Translations under genes and position numbers: made by a program
The notes under the pieces: generated by a model
Told to the model about the DNA's origin: nothing
Databases searched by the model: none
What the model saw: only the letters and a program-made list of their open reading frames with translations
From: Paragordius varius
Lineage: Eukaryota; Nematomorpha
Direction of reading: 5' to 3'
Length of the DNA stretch: 64,000 bases
Assembly (NCBI GenBank): GCA_964247055.1
Contig: OZ176053.1
Coordinates: 8,804,001-8,868,000, forward strand
Shown: positions 1 through 12,000 of the stretch, piece after piece
Position numbering within the stretch: position 1 is the first letter of the stretch
Layout of the letters: each line of letters opens with the position of its first letter

Positions 1-832
1 AAAGTCTATTTATATTGCCATAATATACATTTATATATCTGTGGTATTTGCGATTTAAAAGAATAAGGAAATGAGTGGTGGCCAAAAGATTGAAATGAGG
101 ATTTTTTGCAATTTTATATTTTTTAAAAATTATCATGCGCCTAAAATACTAAAGAAAGTATATTTTAAAATTTGGTCCAATGCTAAAAATATTTTTTATT
201 TATTTTTAACTAGTCCTGGGGCAATCATCACCCTCGGGATATTTTTATACTCCAAAGCCATTTAAAAACCTTTAAAATTACTTTCAACATTGAGCCAAAT
301 TTATAAACATGTATTTTGCAGCCTTTCAGGCGTATGATACAAAAAAAATCTCTATCTCAAACCTTTTAGCGCCATTTTATCTTTAATTTTTTAAATACAA
401 AAGGCATATAAAATATTATGGTTAAAAATATTAAAAATAATCTGAGAAAGCTGCTTCTAAATTATAATTTACCAGCAAATTTTTGTTATTATTGTTTAAT
501 ATATGGTCGCTTCAATTGTGTCTTGGAGTTATCTAAACTTGGGACTCTTTAGTTCTATAAGTTAAAAAAGGTAACAATTTTAAGTTTTTTTATTAATACG
601 GAAGTGAGGTTAATTAAATTTTAACCAAAACAGTCCAAATAGTATGTTTTATTTTTATCTATGGGTAAGAAACTACCCCAAAATGTCATAGCGCACTAAT
701 GAAAATGTAATGAGGTCAAACTACCCTTAAAGGCGAGTATTAAATAAAAATGTTATTTGATAAAAAAAATCGTTTTATGTTTATAAATACATTTCACCCT
801 TATTAATAATAGGAAGTTTGCATTGATAATAC
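1..832. other. Repeat-derived AT-rich DNA, probably inside a PNPLA8 intron
   Basis: No credible exon is visible on either strand. Positions about 30-280 resemble the interior of repeat family B, with the same run of words seen near 11830-11990 and 28560-28720. The rest of the patatin domain, including the Asp-Gly-Gly segment that completes the catalytic dyad, was looked for on the minus strand and not found. The PNPLA8 exon that ends near 833 is therefore followed by an intron running off the left edge, or the gene is truncated. Confidence 0.5.
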
Positions 833-1645
833 AATGATAACCTTGGGACAATTAATATCTTTAGATGTTGATAGTAATGTGGTGGTTTTGAATTCTTTGC
901 TTAAAAAATCAACCAAAACTTGACTATCATAGTAAGAATGCTTCCAAACAAGCTTACTTGCTCCGATTAATCTAAAAATTATAAGTGTAACTGACCTGTT
1001 TCTTTCAAAAATAATACCACTTAATTCCTTGTATATATTAATTGCATTTCGGATACTTATTTTTTGTAAACCAACTAAACATGCAATGATAGCTCCGGTA
1101 CTTGTTCCAGAGATATAATCAAATAGTTCATATATCTTTTTGCCTGATCTTTTTTCTATTTCATCAAGTAGGGATAATGAAAGTAACCCACTAAATAATA
1201 ATAAAAAATACCGACTTCCGCCACCATCGATGCTTAAAATACAAATGCCTTCATTGTGTAACGTTTTAAACCTTCCCAATAGGGCATCTAACTGATTTTT
1301 CGATTCGATTTCTTTCCCATTATTATTAATGCGAATCCTTAAATTTTCCTGAAATTATAAAAGAGATACCTTTTGTAACAATTGCTTGGCTATTGGATAT
1401 TTAATTATAAAGTTAGTTAATTCATCAATGCGATTGGAAAGGGAATCTTCGTGCTTGGTATTATGGATAGAGTTGATGATAGAAATAAGTCTCAAGCGTA
1501 ATTGAGTTTTGGATAGGACATCTTGGGGTTTGTATACATTTTTTTCTGGCTCATCGTTTTTTATAAATGGTTTAATGATGAGCAACTTAGTAAAATTATA
1601 TAATTTATCACTATCAAAAATTGTGCTATAATGTTTTGGTAACAT
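833..1645 (-). CDS. PNPLA8: PNPLA8-like calcium-independent phospholipase A2 gamma, 5' part (partial)
   Basis: Patatin-like phospholipases of this family hydrolyse membrane phospholipid acyl esters in mitochondria, peroxisomes or ER. Four exons are supported: 1645-1370, 1348-1212, 1190-996 and 971-833, giving 249 residues in one continuous phase. Exon 1 has a helical segment (ELTNFIIKYPIAKQL) like the stretch preceding the patatin domain in animal PNPLA8. Exon 2 ends in the oxyanion loop ILSIDGGGSR. Exon 3 has the nucleophile elbow GTSTG (Ser in GxSxG). Exon 4 has HSYYDSQ and CPKV, matching the family. The start is the ATG at 1645, so the long targeting N-terminus of vertebrate PNPLA8 is absent or on an unseen exon. 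The last donor is the least certain. The Asp of the dyad lies outside the window. The three introns are only 21, 21 and 24 nt. Confidence 0.88.
972..995 (-). other. PNPLA8: 24-nt intron 3 of PNPLA8
   Basis: Minus-strand GTCAGT...TTTTAG, 24 nt, phase 2, stop-free. Removal joins FERN to RLIGASKLVWKHSYYDS, matching the family spacing, whereas retention adds eight residues. Confidence 0.8.
1191..1211 (-). other. PNPLA8: 21-nt intron 2 of PNPLA8
   Basis: Minus-strand GTATTT...ATTTAG, 21 nt, phase 2, no stop in frame. Unspliced it adds seven hydrophobic residues directly after GGGSR. Removal gives GGGSR-GLLSLSLLDE, which aligns without a gap to the patatin oxyanion loop and following helix. Confidence 0.85.
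1349..1369 (-). other. PNPLA8: 21-nt intron 1 of PNPLA8
   Basis: Minus-strand GTATCT...TTTCAG, 21 nt, phase 0, with an in-frame TAA. Splicing it joins QLLQK to ENLRIRI, which fits the family, whereas reading through stops translation. Confidence 0.8.
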
Positions 1646-1676
1646 TATATAGTCTAATACATGACTCGTATATCAT

Positions 1677-1779
1677 GTCAGGATGGCCGAGCGGTCTAAG
1701 GCGCCAGACTCAAGGTTTAACCTTAAATGAGTGTTCTGGTCCTCGAATGAGGGCGTGGGTTCAAATCCCACTTCTGACA
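1677..1779 (+). tRNA. tRNA-Leu(CAA) with a 19-nt intron
   Basis: The acceptor strands GTCAGGA and TTCTGAC pair (one G-U), with A as discriminator. The body reads GGCCGAGCGGTCTAAGGCGC (D arm), anticodon CAA at 1711-1713, a long variable arm and the T arm GTGGGTTCAAATCCCAC. An intron at 1715-1733 interrupts one base after the anticodon, the canonical position, as in other animals' tRNA-Leu(CAA). It reads away from PNPLA8, whose ATG is 32 nt to the left. A and B boxes are intact, so it looks functional. Confidence 0.95.
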
Positions 1780-4700
1780 ATTTTTTTATATTTTAGTATA
1801 TACACTCATAAAATTATCACCCTTTTTCAATCTAAAAAACAATATCAAGCAGAAACATCATTTTTCCAACTATTAATACTAAATTGGTTTTTAAACAATT
1901 TAACGTAATTGTACCCATTTGTATTTAATAATCTATGTTTTTCAGATGAACTTTATTTTATCTAAAACAATATATTTTTTAGTTTTGGAGTTGTTTTAAA
2001 ATTCAACATGTAAATAACAACATATCGAGGTTGATTTATTTTAAGTTAATTTTATGGTTAAACCTATGAGACAACATTGATTATATCATTTGTTGTTTTT
2101 CCAGTTTATAACCAAATATTTTTATCAAGCGCTTTATAATAGGTCGTTTGCATAACTCACAATGTGTAAAGTGCGCCTTCAAACAAAAATCATTATGATA
2201 TACAAATTATATTGCTTTTATGCAGAAAAAAACAGTGGACTGATGTGACTAAGTCACAACGACGGTTAACAGGCCCCATCAAATGATATAATTCTGGATA
2301 ATATGGTTATAGTTCTGTACAAGTCTAATGCCCTAAAATAACGAACACCCCACCCAATTAAGAAACAGTAGAAGAATGTCAAATAATCTACTTAATAAGG
2401 GCCAACTAAACTAGAACATTGACATGATAAAAATTTTAGATTATATAAAAAGGGATTTCATTATATTTAAATTATATACTTACACAGTGTCCACAAAAAA
2501 ATAACCTAATGAAACATATATTCTCATAGGGTGTATCAGGGTCATCATGGTACCTTTGCTTTTAGCTACGAGTGATTTGTATGCACATGTGTGGTAACTG
2601 ATGTCAGAATATGGCAAAATTTGCGTACATTTGGTTCATTTAAATTTTTTGGTGAAAGCGAGCCTCATTCCAAAAAATGTCATGAAAGTATATCATACTT
2701 TACATAAAGAGCAAAAAAATATTTTTATTGAATTTTTATTTTTAGATGTGGGTTATTAAACCCAAATTTTTTCGCCCTTCTGAAATGGGCTCGATCTCTA
2801 AAAATAAAGGAAAAATTGCTAAAATATTGCGATAAAATTATTAATATGATTATGGCATTAGATAAAAAGCATACTTTGTCAAATTTAATTTTTAGCATTT
2901 TGTTGAAGCGTAGATCATACTATTTTGAGACATCATGGAAACGGTATAAAAACGCTTTAAGATGTAATAAAAAAAGTTTCTCATATTTTTCAATGATGCT
3001 GAACAATTCTATCATCTCAGGTTTGCTTTAAAACTAACTTGCTTGAATTTTTGTAAAAAAACAAATTATCTAACTTAAATTTGAAGACGAACCCATATTT
3101 TAATCAACATTCGTGAGTTAAATCAGCATAATCAAATTATATAGACGGTTTTTATTTCTTTAGTCGTTTTTATTACGTTTTCATCAGGCCTCAAAATGGT
3201 ATGAAAGACGCTTTATTTTGCTAAAAATTAAATTTAAAATGTTTTTTTTCGGGAAAAATTTTTTTGGTAGTGTTTAGCATATATTCATTCTTATCGCGCA
3301 ATCTCGGATTTTTACATTTATTTAAAGAAAACTAGCCCATTTTACAAGAAGCAAAAAATTTGAGGCTTTTGGGGCCCAGAATTAAAATGTAAAATTTTAT
3401 ATATTGTTTGACTATTTCTATGTAGTTTATTATATCTTTTAGTTTTGACAAGCTTTAAACTTTTGCCAAAAAAATTACTTAACAAAATATGCGCAAAATT
3501 TTTGCCATTTGATGGGAACAGTTACCACTAAAGTGTAAATAGATTTCTTAAATCACTCGTAAGAACTAAAAACAACATGATAATACTGATCCATTATCAT
3601 ATCAGCTATATATTGTATCAAGATATTTTTAAAGCCCCCAATTGTGGCCTAGATACATAAAATTCTTATCGCAAACTCGGGTTTATGTTGATAACTATTG
3701 TTCTTAATATATAAATGATTATTTTTATGAAGCGTTGGTCGGCATAAAAATTTTTTAATTATAATGCGCCATTGGGGTCGTAACTGCCATGAAAAGGGTA
3801 ATAACATCTTGGATACTTTTAAGCAAATAAAACCCACATTAGAATTTCGATAGGTTTGTCAGAATATAATTTTATTAGAATATTTTTTATATCACCCAAA
3901 TTTAATCACTGAGTAATATTATAATATTCAAGATTGATTTGATATTTGACGCACTTAGTCTTATTTTATTAATTTCCAAATATTAATTGTATTGAGACAA
4001 TCAAACACAATATGCATTTTTCTTTTTATCTAGAAAGAATACAATTTGGATGTCTTTTGCCTAAAACATTAGCAAGCGGTAAATATATTCATAAGTAACC
4101 TTATTTTTTAAAAAGTTCCGCCAGTTCTATTATAAAATAAATCTAATTGCAACGTATTTTTTATATAAAATTACTAGTTGGCCTAGTCACGCTACGCTGG
4201 CACGTCTCATTGAAAATTATTCTGATAAAATTTGGAATAAATACAGGAAATGGAAATAAAAAATAAAACCAAACCATATTTCACTAAAAATAATGTATTC
4301 ACTAATCTTTTACGGGTTCATGTATTGTACTTATAACATAAAATGGGCCATATTAAAACTTTTCTTATACTTTTTGACTATCATTCCATTTGTTTTAAGA
4401 TTTTAGTTTAAAATATATTGGCCAATTTTAGGGATTGTAATCACGCATAACCCGGAACTGAATTAAGACTTCGATTGAAAATGGGGTATCTAAAGAGACT
4501 ATATTAAATTAATACTATTAAGAAACTAATGAAAGAAACGGTTTCATTTTAAATTTATATTTCTCTTTTAATAAAAATTGTATGAAGCCAAAATATCATA
4601 ATAAATTATTACTTTTTAGTTCCATATCAAACTACTTTGATTCCATTTTCTTTCACATTTTTTTGATATAAAACGTGTTTATTTGATTCTAACGCTAAGC

Positions 4701-5085
4701 TATTTGTTTTAACATTGATATAAACAGAAAAAGTGATTTATATTGCATTATTTATACATTTAGCTAATGCACACATGTCAGGTTGACTAAATTTTTACCT
4801 TTTTATCCATAAAATGTAATATAAAAATTGTTTAAATGAATTTTTTTATTACAGTACATCAATGTTATATAAGTAAAAACTTTTGTAATATTCCATCCTT
4901 TTAGGAATATTTTATACACACCTGGGTCCTTAAAACCCCCAATTTGAACTGGAGGACTGAAATGAATGCGTTGTTCAAGTGTAAAATGGATATAAAAAAG
5001 AAGATAAATAATTAACTATCTCATCTATAAAGCAAAGTATACGAATAGTTGTTTTTTCATTCGATGTTAAAGTTTCATATATAAG
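1780..5085. other. Intergenic, repeat relics; no gene seen
   Basis: Only short random ORFs occur. Family E relics lie at about 2475-3130 (plus orientation) and 3340-3650 (reverse). A short segment at about 4174-4270 contains a GCTACGCTGGCACG-type word also seen, better preserved, in the tandem repeat at 55612. A diverged family A copy sits at about 4465-4988. Confidence 0.5.
4465..4988 (+). mobile_element. Diverged family A MITE
   Basis: It begins AAGACTTCGATTGAAAATGG followed by a GGGTATC word and ends CCCCCAATTTGAACTGGAGG ... TTCAAGTG, paralleling both ends of the better copies at 8209 and 10223. The interior shares the words for 'TTTCATTTTAAATTTATATTT' in shortened form and CATGTCAGGTTGACTAAATT. 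Ends are approximate. Confidence 0.55.
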
Positions 5086-5210
5086 GCGTAATGGTATAAT
5101 AGGTAGGGCGTCGGACTCTTACACTGCGTGCCAGAGTTCGAACCCCGGAGCTACGCAATTTCATAATCACTGTCAGCCCGCGAGTGAAAGAGACTCTAAA
5201 CTGCTTTTTT
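5086..5210 (+). mobile_element. tRNA-Lys-derived SINE, copy 1
   Basis: A tRNA-like head (5086-5157) has a 5-bp acceptor stem GCGTA/TACGC, an A box (ATGGTATAATAGGTAGGGC) and a B box (AGAGTTCGAACCCC). The anticodon region reads CTCTTAC as in tRNA-Lys(CTT), but the 3' anticodon stem does not pair. The body that follows, with ATCACTGTCAGCCC and AGAGACTCTAAACTG, recurs at 19441-19624, so this is a SINE rather than a tRNA gene. Confidence 0.75.
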
Positions 5211-5813
5211 AAGTTTTACAAAAACCAGAATGTGTTTTACTTTTTATTTAGTGGCATATTTTGTAGAAAAAGCGCCATTTATATACCGAATAGGAGTATT
5301 TTTGCGAAAATAGTCTAAAGCAACTAATTACAGCCAACAACTCTAACCTGAATATATAAATAAAATAATGTCTTTATTTAAATATTATTAGATGAAAATA
5401 AGTAAAATTTATTTTACAATTCAAAAATGGAAAAATTTAAGTTAAGAGACATACAAATAATTTTCAGAAAAAATACTATTATAATAAATGAAACAATTAT
5501 ATTATGTAGTTTTCGCAATCTCTTTAATGCTTTTGTGGACCGCGGTAAGGTTTTAAATGTTCCCCCACTTTCCGAGGTTGGAAAACTGTTCTCTTACAGA
5601 ATATGCCATAAATATAATTTCGTTTTCTACTAGAATACCTCTCTCATTATAGTCTGATCTAGTATGTTAACAGGATCGCACAAATCAGCCATATCGTTGT
5701 CTTTCTTTCCATTATTGAACATCTATTTATAGGATACACTAGTAAAATTAAGAATACAAATCTAACTACACAAATGAAAACAAACAACTTAGAGAAGGAA
5801 GACACAATTTTTT

Positions 5814-5938
5814 GGAGGTGGAAGGACAAAGAAACGAGGCCGATTACCGATGAAGTGGTTAGACATGAAAAAAGATGTTACTAAGATGACATTGTACGAT
5901 TTGAATGTAGCATTAAAAGATAGAAAGTGGAAATCATG
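5814..5938 (+). mobile_element. LINE reverse-transcriptase C-terminal fragment
   Basis: The frame reads KKRGRLPMKWLDMKKDV ... DLNVALKDRKWKS then stop. This is the basic 'RGRP-x-x-W-x-D ... DR-x-W' tail typical of the C-terminus of RTE/Jockey-type non-LTR retrotransposon polyproteins. Nothing upstream continues the frame, so it is a 5'-truncated copy. Confidence 0.65.
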
Positions 5939-6569
5939 AAAACTATTTCCAAAAAGTCGCTTACGATTTGGGAATAAACAGCCATTTAATTAGTTAAATA
6001 AAATCACTTACGCTACTTTTATATAGGAGTCTTTCTATTAATATAGAAGAGTAACTGATTAATGATTGTTTTCCACGACATTCGTCATATGCGCAGTAGC
6101 TGTCTTGCTTTATGGGCTGTCTTCGGAATATTTGTTTTCTATAACTGTATTTGATGAAAGGTTTTGGAAATCACTTAAGATACTTTGCCCATTATACATA
6201 AGAATTTGATTTTCCACATGGTAGATGGATATTATACAGCTTAATTTATAATATATCCAAATATTTATTTTACTGGACATTTTTTAATATAGTCAAATTT
6301 TTTATCTCTGCATGTGATAATCCCTTTTCCTCATTTCATTAACACTCCATTTTTTTGCGTAGTTTTATATCCTAGAGCGATTTGAAATATAATAATTAAA
6401 AAGATTAAAAGCTGAATTTAAAAATATATTTTCTTTAGCATTTTAGGGACATTATACAATTTTTTTTTTAAAAAATCCTCACCTTAAACTTTTTGCCGCC
6501 ATTTTTTTCTATAAACTTTTTTTCGTTGAGAGTGCAACATAAGAATAAAATGTAAATAATTAACTTTAA

Positions 6570-7077
6570 CACCTGGAGACAAGATATTCATTTCAGCCTT
6601 TCGATTGAAATTAGGGTCGTTAAATACCCCAAGCTTGTTTGAAATAAAATATTTCTTACAAAAGTTTGCTATATTACAATAATTAACACCAAAATACTAA
6701 AAAAATCATTCAAAAATAATTAATATTACTTATCAAGGGGTAACCCAAAAATAAGAATTTAGCCAACAATGTGTTCATAAGTTAAATGTAAAAATAATCC
6801 AGATACCAGTTTTTCTGTTTATACTAATGATAAATGTGATATTAATAAAAGAGAAGCTTAATTTTAGAAAAAACCAAATAAACATGATATAATGTTGTAA
6901 TAAAATAGCGTTTAAGTAGTTTGATGCGCAATTTTTTTTCAAAACTATTTTTTTTACATATTTTGGATTATTTATATTATTTTTAGGATAGAAGCATAAA
7001 TTAATTGGAATCGTGTTTTTAAAAATATCATTTAAAATATTGTCTGGAGGATTTAAATGACCCAAGAATCTAAGTGG
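6570..7077 (-). mobile_element. Family A MITE, diverged
   Basis: The left end is TTAA-CACCTGGAGAC followed by TTCGATTGAAATTAGGG. The interior words (TTTTTCTGTTTATA, GGATAGAAGCATAAATTA) match family A in reverse. The right end is near AATCTAAGTG. It covers an ORF on the minus strand that is not a gene. Confidence 0.55.
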
Positions 7078-8204
7078 TGAAAAGAAGCCATGTTTACCAG
7101 CAAAAACTTAATTTTTTATTTTAATATCAGCTGTTCGATTCAATAGTGTTTTAGAGCTGTCCCAATTTTACACTCTAGAAGTCTCAAAACTGTAACAAAT
7201 ATACGCTTTTTTATCCAATAATTGACAATGTTTAATAATTAAATTCTAATTAAACAACTTACAAAACCTAGTTTATATACAAAATTAACCTCTGTGATAA
7301 AAAACTACCCCAAAATGTTAATCAACGTTGTGTTTTTACAAGAAATTTCCAAAATTTTAAGCAAACAAACACAAACCTTTAAATTCAAATTATGAAGCGA
7401 TAGAAATGTTCAAAATCATCAAATTATAGAAGAAAAGTTATTTTGTTGTCAAACCGTTTGCAACAGGACACAAAATTTATAAGACGCTTCAACAAAATTT
7501 TCTAAAGATTTTTTAAAAAATTTTACCTTAAAAAGTATTTTTGGATGATATAAAAATAAGTATAAATATAAAATTTTTATTGCGCAAGCATTTTTGCGTT
7601 TATTGAAGAGAACTAGCCCATTACAGAATACAAAAGTTTTGGACTTTCGGTGCTTGCACCTAAAAATTAAAATTTAAGCTCTTTATATGCAGTTAATAAT
7701 AATATATTTTAGTAATATTTTTGGATTTTTTTTTTAAAAAAAAAGTGCCCATATTTTTCAATTTTCTGATATGGGGCATTTATTACAAAAATGTAAATAC
7801 ATATCTTTCCGTATGAGCTAAAACCAAAGGCACTCCGATAATCCTGATACATTTTTTATCAGATTATATGTACCAGGTAATTATTCTTATAACCCCCGAC
7901 TTTGGACGCAGTATATATATATATATATATTAGAAAGCTGATATTAAAGTTTGAATGTATATTAACAAAAATACTTTTTTATTAGCCCTTTTTTTAACAT
8001 TAAAAAAAAATATTTGAGCGGTATAAATTTTAAAAAAAATTTCATTATATTTTTTCTCTAATGCCTATTTTGTGGCCGAATATCATGGAAGTTTAAATAA
8101 TTTTTTTTTAACCTAAAGTTATAACTACTCCAAATCTAATTATTAAAGGTATCATATATTAAAGAAGCATTTATTAAGGAGTTAGACAAAATAGGAATAG
8201 TTGT
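7078..8204. repeat. Family E dispersed repeat relic and AT-rich spacer
   Basis: Positions about 7560-7905 carry, in reverse, the words of family E (a GCGCAAGCATTTTTG-like run, then AAAGGCACTCCGATAATCCTG). A short TA run occurs at about 7912-7930. No gene is visible. Confidence 0.4.
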
Positions 8205-8208
8205 TTAA

Positions 8209-8782
8209 CACTTCGATTCAAATTGGGGTATACCCCAGATTAAATTTAAGTTAGGATTTTTAAAAAACTACTGAATGAAACGGTCCCAGTTTAAATTTAT
8301 GCTTCTATCCTGATAAAAATTATATAAATATGCCAAAATATCTAAAAAAAATTGTTTTGAAAAAAAAGTTCCATGTCAAACTACTTGGACGCCATTTTTA
8401 TTTTACAAAATTTTTGCAAAATATCGTCTTCATTTAATTTTAAAAGTAAAATTATAGCTATTTTTATATTTAAATTATATCTAACATTGATAGAAATAGA
8501 AAAAGCGGTTTATTTTGTATTATTTTTGAATTTTATCATCGCACACATGTCACGTTGACTAAATTTTTACCTTTCGATTTTAGATTAAAATAAATAATAT
8601 CAAGTATTTTTGAATAAAAAATTTTATATATTTCGGTTTATTAATGTTATATAAGTGCAAAATTTTGCCATGGTTTCGATTGCTTCCATATTTTTTAAAA
8701 AGTTTAATTTTAAACAGGCCTGGGGTATCCAACTACCCCAATTTGAATCGAAGGACTAAAATGAATATGTTATATCCAAGTG
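8209..8782 (+). mobile_element. Family A MITE, full length, TTAA target duplication
   Basis: It begins CACTTCGATTCAAATTGGGG and ends with CCAATTTGAATCGAAGG ... ATCCAAGTG. It is flanked on both sides by TTAA (8205-8208, 8783-8786). CACTT/AAGTG termini plus subterminal GGGGTA/TACCCC inverted repeats identify a 574-bp non-autonomous DNA element. TTAA target choice is a piggyBac-superfamily habit, but the termini are not typical piggyBac. Confidence 0.8.
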
Positions 8783-9009
8783 TTAATTAAAAAGTGTCCC
8801 ATTTAAAAATATTTATTTTAATTTTTAGAAAGCGATGTTTTTTACGATTATTTATTTAATATGTGTGACAATTTCAAATCATTTTTTTTAAATCTCAATT
8901 AAATTTGGTAATTAGTTTAAATAGCTTCCATACATGTATAAAATATATGTAAAAATGTGTCAGATATATTTACTATTTTACATAAAATCCAGCTGGCTCA
9001 ATTTTTATT

Positions 9010-12000
9010 ATGCTTGTGCCATCATCCAGCGATGAAGAATCCGATAACAGTCCTGAAATACCGCCAGAAAATCCTCCAGTTGAAAATCTTCAACCCCCTT
9101 TATCCTTAAATTCCCAACAAAATTTTTTCCCCATACAAAGTAGAAGTTTATCACCATCCAATGACCTAATATCTCATATATCTCTCAATCCACGCAGAAC
9201 TGGCGATACAGGCTCTATTTCATCATCAGTATCCGTTTTTAGACCAATTAGTCCCAGTCCATCTATATTAAGCGAAAGAGATAAAAATCCCTCCCTTGCC
9301 AACGAAATTGACACGGATAAAGCTGAAGAAGAACATAAAAAACGGCTTCAAATATATGTTTTTGTGGCTCGGTGCATAGCTTATCCATTTAATGCCCGGC
9401 AACCTATTGATGTTACTCGTAGATACTACAAGGTTACTAAAGGCAGCTTAATTCAAATTAAAGAGAGATTTCTAAATTTTCTCAATGCCGAAGCCAATTT
9501 AAATGCAGATGAAGGTTTTTACACCACTATTCAGCATTATTATGATATATTTTTGAAAAGTGATCGAGTTTCAAAAATGGTTAGTATTGGTGGTTGTTCG
9601 ACAAACGATTTCCGTGAAATCTATAAGATTCACATTGAAAAAAAGGTTAAAAGCTTACCCAACAAAGAAGGCCTAAACAAAGAAATGCTCGTTACATCAT
9701 ACATGGCCAAATTCGATGCCCTTTTTAAGGGTAGTATTAACACATTTTCAATCACCGAAGAAATTGGTGGGAATGCTGGACCAGGGAAAAAATTATCGCC
9801 TCTCCCATCCGCGGGTCCAGGGGCATCAATGCGGGCTCAACATCACCCCTCATTCATTCACATTCAATCGAATAAACCGAGTGCTGAAACGGCACTCAAC
9901 AAAGAACAATTGTATGATTTGTTTCAACAAGTTCTTGCTATCAAAAAATTTGAACATCAATTACTGTACAATGCTATGCAGGTTAATTAAATTTTTATCT
10001 ATCTCGTCCTATTAATGAAATGTTTGATTAAAAAACACACATTTTTTTAATTTCGGAACCGTCATTGTTTATTGGTCAAATTTTTATTAGATTCTATTTT
10101 ATACACATGGCCTAATAATATCTACAAATATATATACGAAAAATATTATGGCTAATATTATTTGAAAAATCTATAGCAATATACTTTTAAAAATTGTAAC
10201 AAAATTAGGTTGAAATGGTTAACACTTGGATACAACACACTCATTTTAGTCCTCCGATTCAAATTGGGGTAGTTGGATACCCCAGGCCTGTTTAAAATCA
10301 AATATTTTAAAAAGTATGGAAGTATTCGAAACCATGTCAAAATTTTGCACTTATATAACATTAATAAACCGAAATATATAAAAAAAATTATTCAAAAATA
10401 CTTGATATTACTTATTTTAAGCTAAAACCGAAAGGTAAAAATTTCGTCAACGTGACATGTGTGAAATTGTAAAATTAAAAAATAATACAAAATAAACCGC
10501 TTTTTCTATTTCTATCAATGTTAGATGTAAATTATATAAAAAATTAGCTTTAGTTTTACCCTTAAAATTAAATAAAGACGATATTTTGCAAAGATTTTGT
10601 GATATAAAAATGGCGTCGAAGTAGTTTGAGATGGAACTTTTTTTTCAAAACAAAATTTTATCAAGATATTTTGACATATTTATATAATTTTTATCAGGAT
10701 ATAAGCATAAATTTAAATTGAGACCGTTTCCTTCAGTACTTTTTTAAAAATATTAATTTAAATTTAGTCTGGGGTATTTAGATACCCCAATTTGAATTGA
10801 AGTGTTAAAAACAGATCAGGATTTTATTTGCAAATGTTTTTTTCCTCAAAAACCAAATTAATTGTTTCGGTTCCGGTTCCTATTTCATAACGGTTTCGAT
10901 TCCCTGATCAAACTACACCTATTTATTTTTTTATTAAAATATATGAATCGAATTTAGAAATAATTACTGATTATTTAAAAACCAGCAAATTTGTCGACAA
11001 TGATTGAATTTTATCATCCGGGAACTTATTTGTATAAATTTTCTCAAATTAGATTTCAACACATAATTAATTTAATTTTAAAACACATGTTTTTTTTCCT
11101 TTTCATAAAAATACAATTGGGTTTTATAAAAAAAATTTTTTATATGTGATTCGCGGGATGTAATTTTTTATTTTAATTTATTCCAAATACATCAAAAATT
11201 ACAAAAATAGCTTTCGCATTTTGTAAATTAAATTTTTCCAATACTTAGGTTGTCTTTCGATATTGGGTTACTAGTGATCCCAGGCCTTAAATTTTTCTAA
11301 AAATAGAGAATAAATTGAAACTATTGCAAAAGTTTTCAACCATTGATGCGAAATTTAAAAGATTTTAAAAAAAATTGTTACTTATTTTATGGATAATCCT
11401 AAAAGTATAAATTTAGCCAACATGGCATGCATTAGCTCAATATAAAAATAATAAATAAACCAATTTTTCTGTTTATATTATTAGCTGTGTAATTTTAACA
11501 CTTCATTTACCTTTCCACTTTTTTTCCTAATTTACTTTTTGGGGTAGTTTTATATGCCAGGCTCAATTTTGTAAATAAAGTACAGTTTTGAAAGTTTTAA
11601 TTGAAAAAGAATTATAAACATTGTTCTTATGTAACAGATCAAATTTACAGTTTTATGATTTATAGACTCTAAAATTGGTAAGGTCCAAAACACGATTTAA
11701 ACGAACAGTTGTTATTATAATCAAAATATATCTAATTTTTACTGGTAAAATATAGCCTGAAAGCTTATTAAAGTTAATTACTTACATTTTCTAACCAAAT
11801 ACATTTATTTGCCTGTTGCATTAGCGATTTAAAAAAAGGGCGGAGAAAAGTTTGAGATGACGATTTTTTACAATTTTACTTTTTTTTTAAAAAAAATTGT
11901 GTAATGCGTCTAAAGGCTAAAGAAATCATATTTTTAAATTCGGCTTAATGCCTTAATATTTTTTATGATATACCATTTACAGATCGAATTCACCCTTAAA

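Noticed and set aside
5086-5157. Functional tRNA-Lys gene
   Set aside because: The anticodon stem does not pair, and the same head plus body recurs at 19441-19624, so a SINE explains it better.
6775-7065. 96-codon minus-strand open frame
   Set aside because: It lies entirely inside a family A MITE and has no recognisable protein features.
7912-7930. CRISPR-like or structured regular repeat
   Set aside because: It is only a short TA microsatellite. No spacer-repeat arrangement exists anywhere in the window, and the DNA is clearly eukaryotic.
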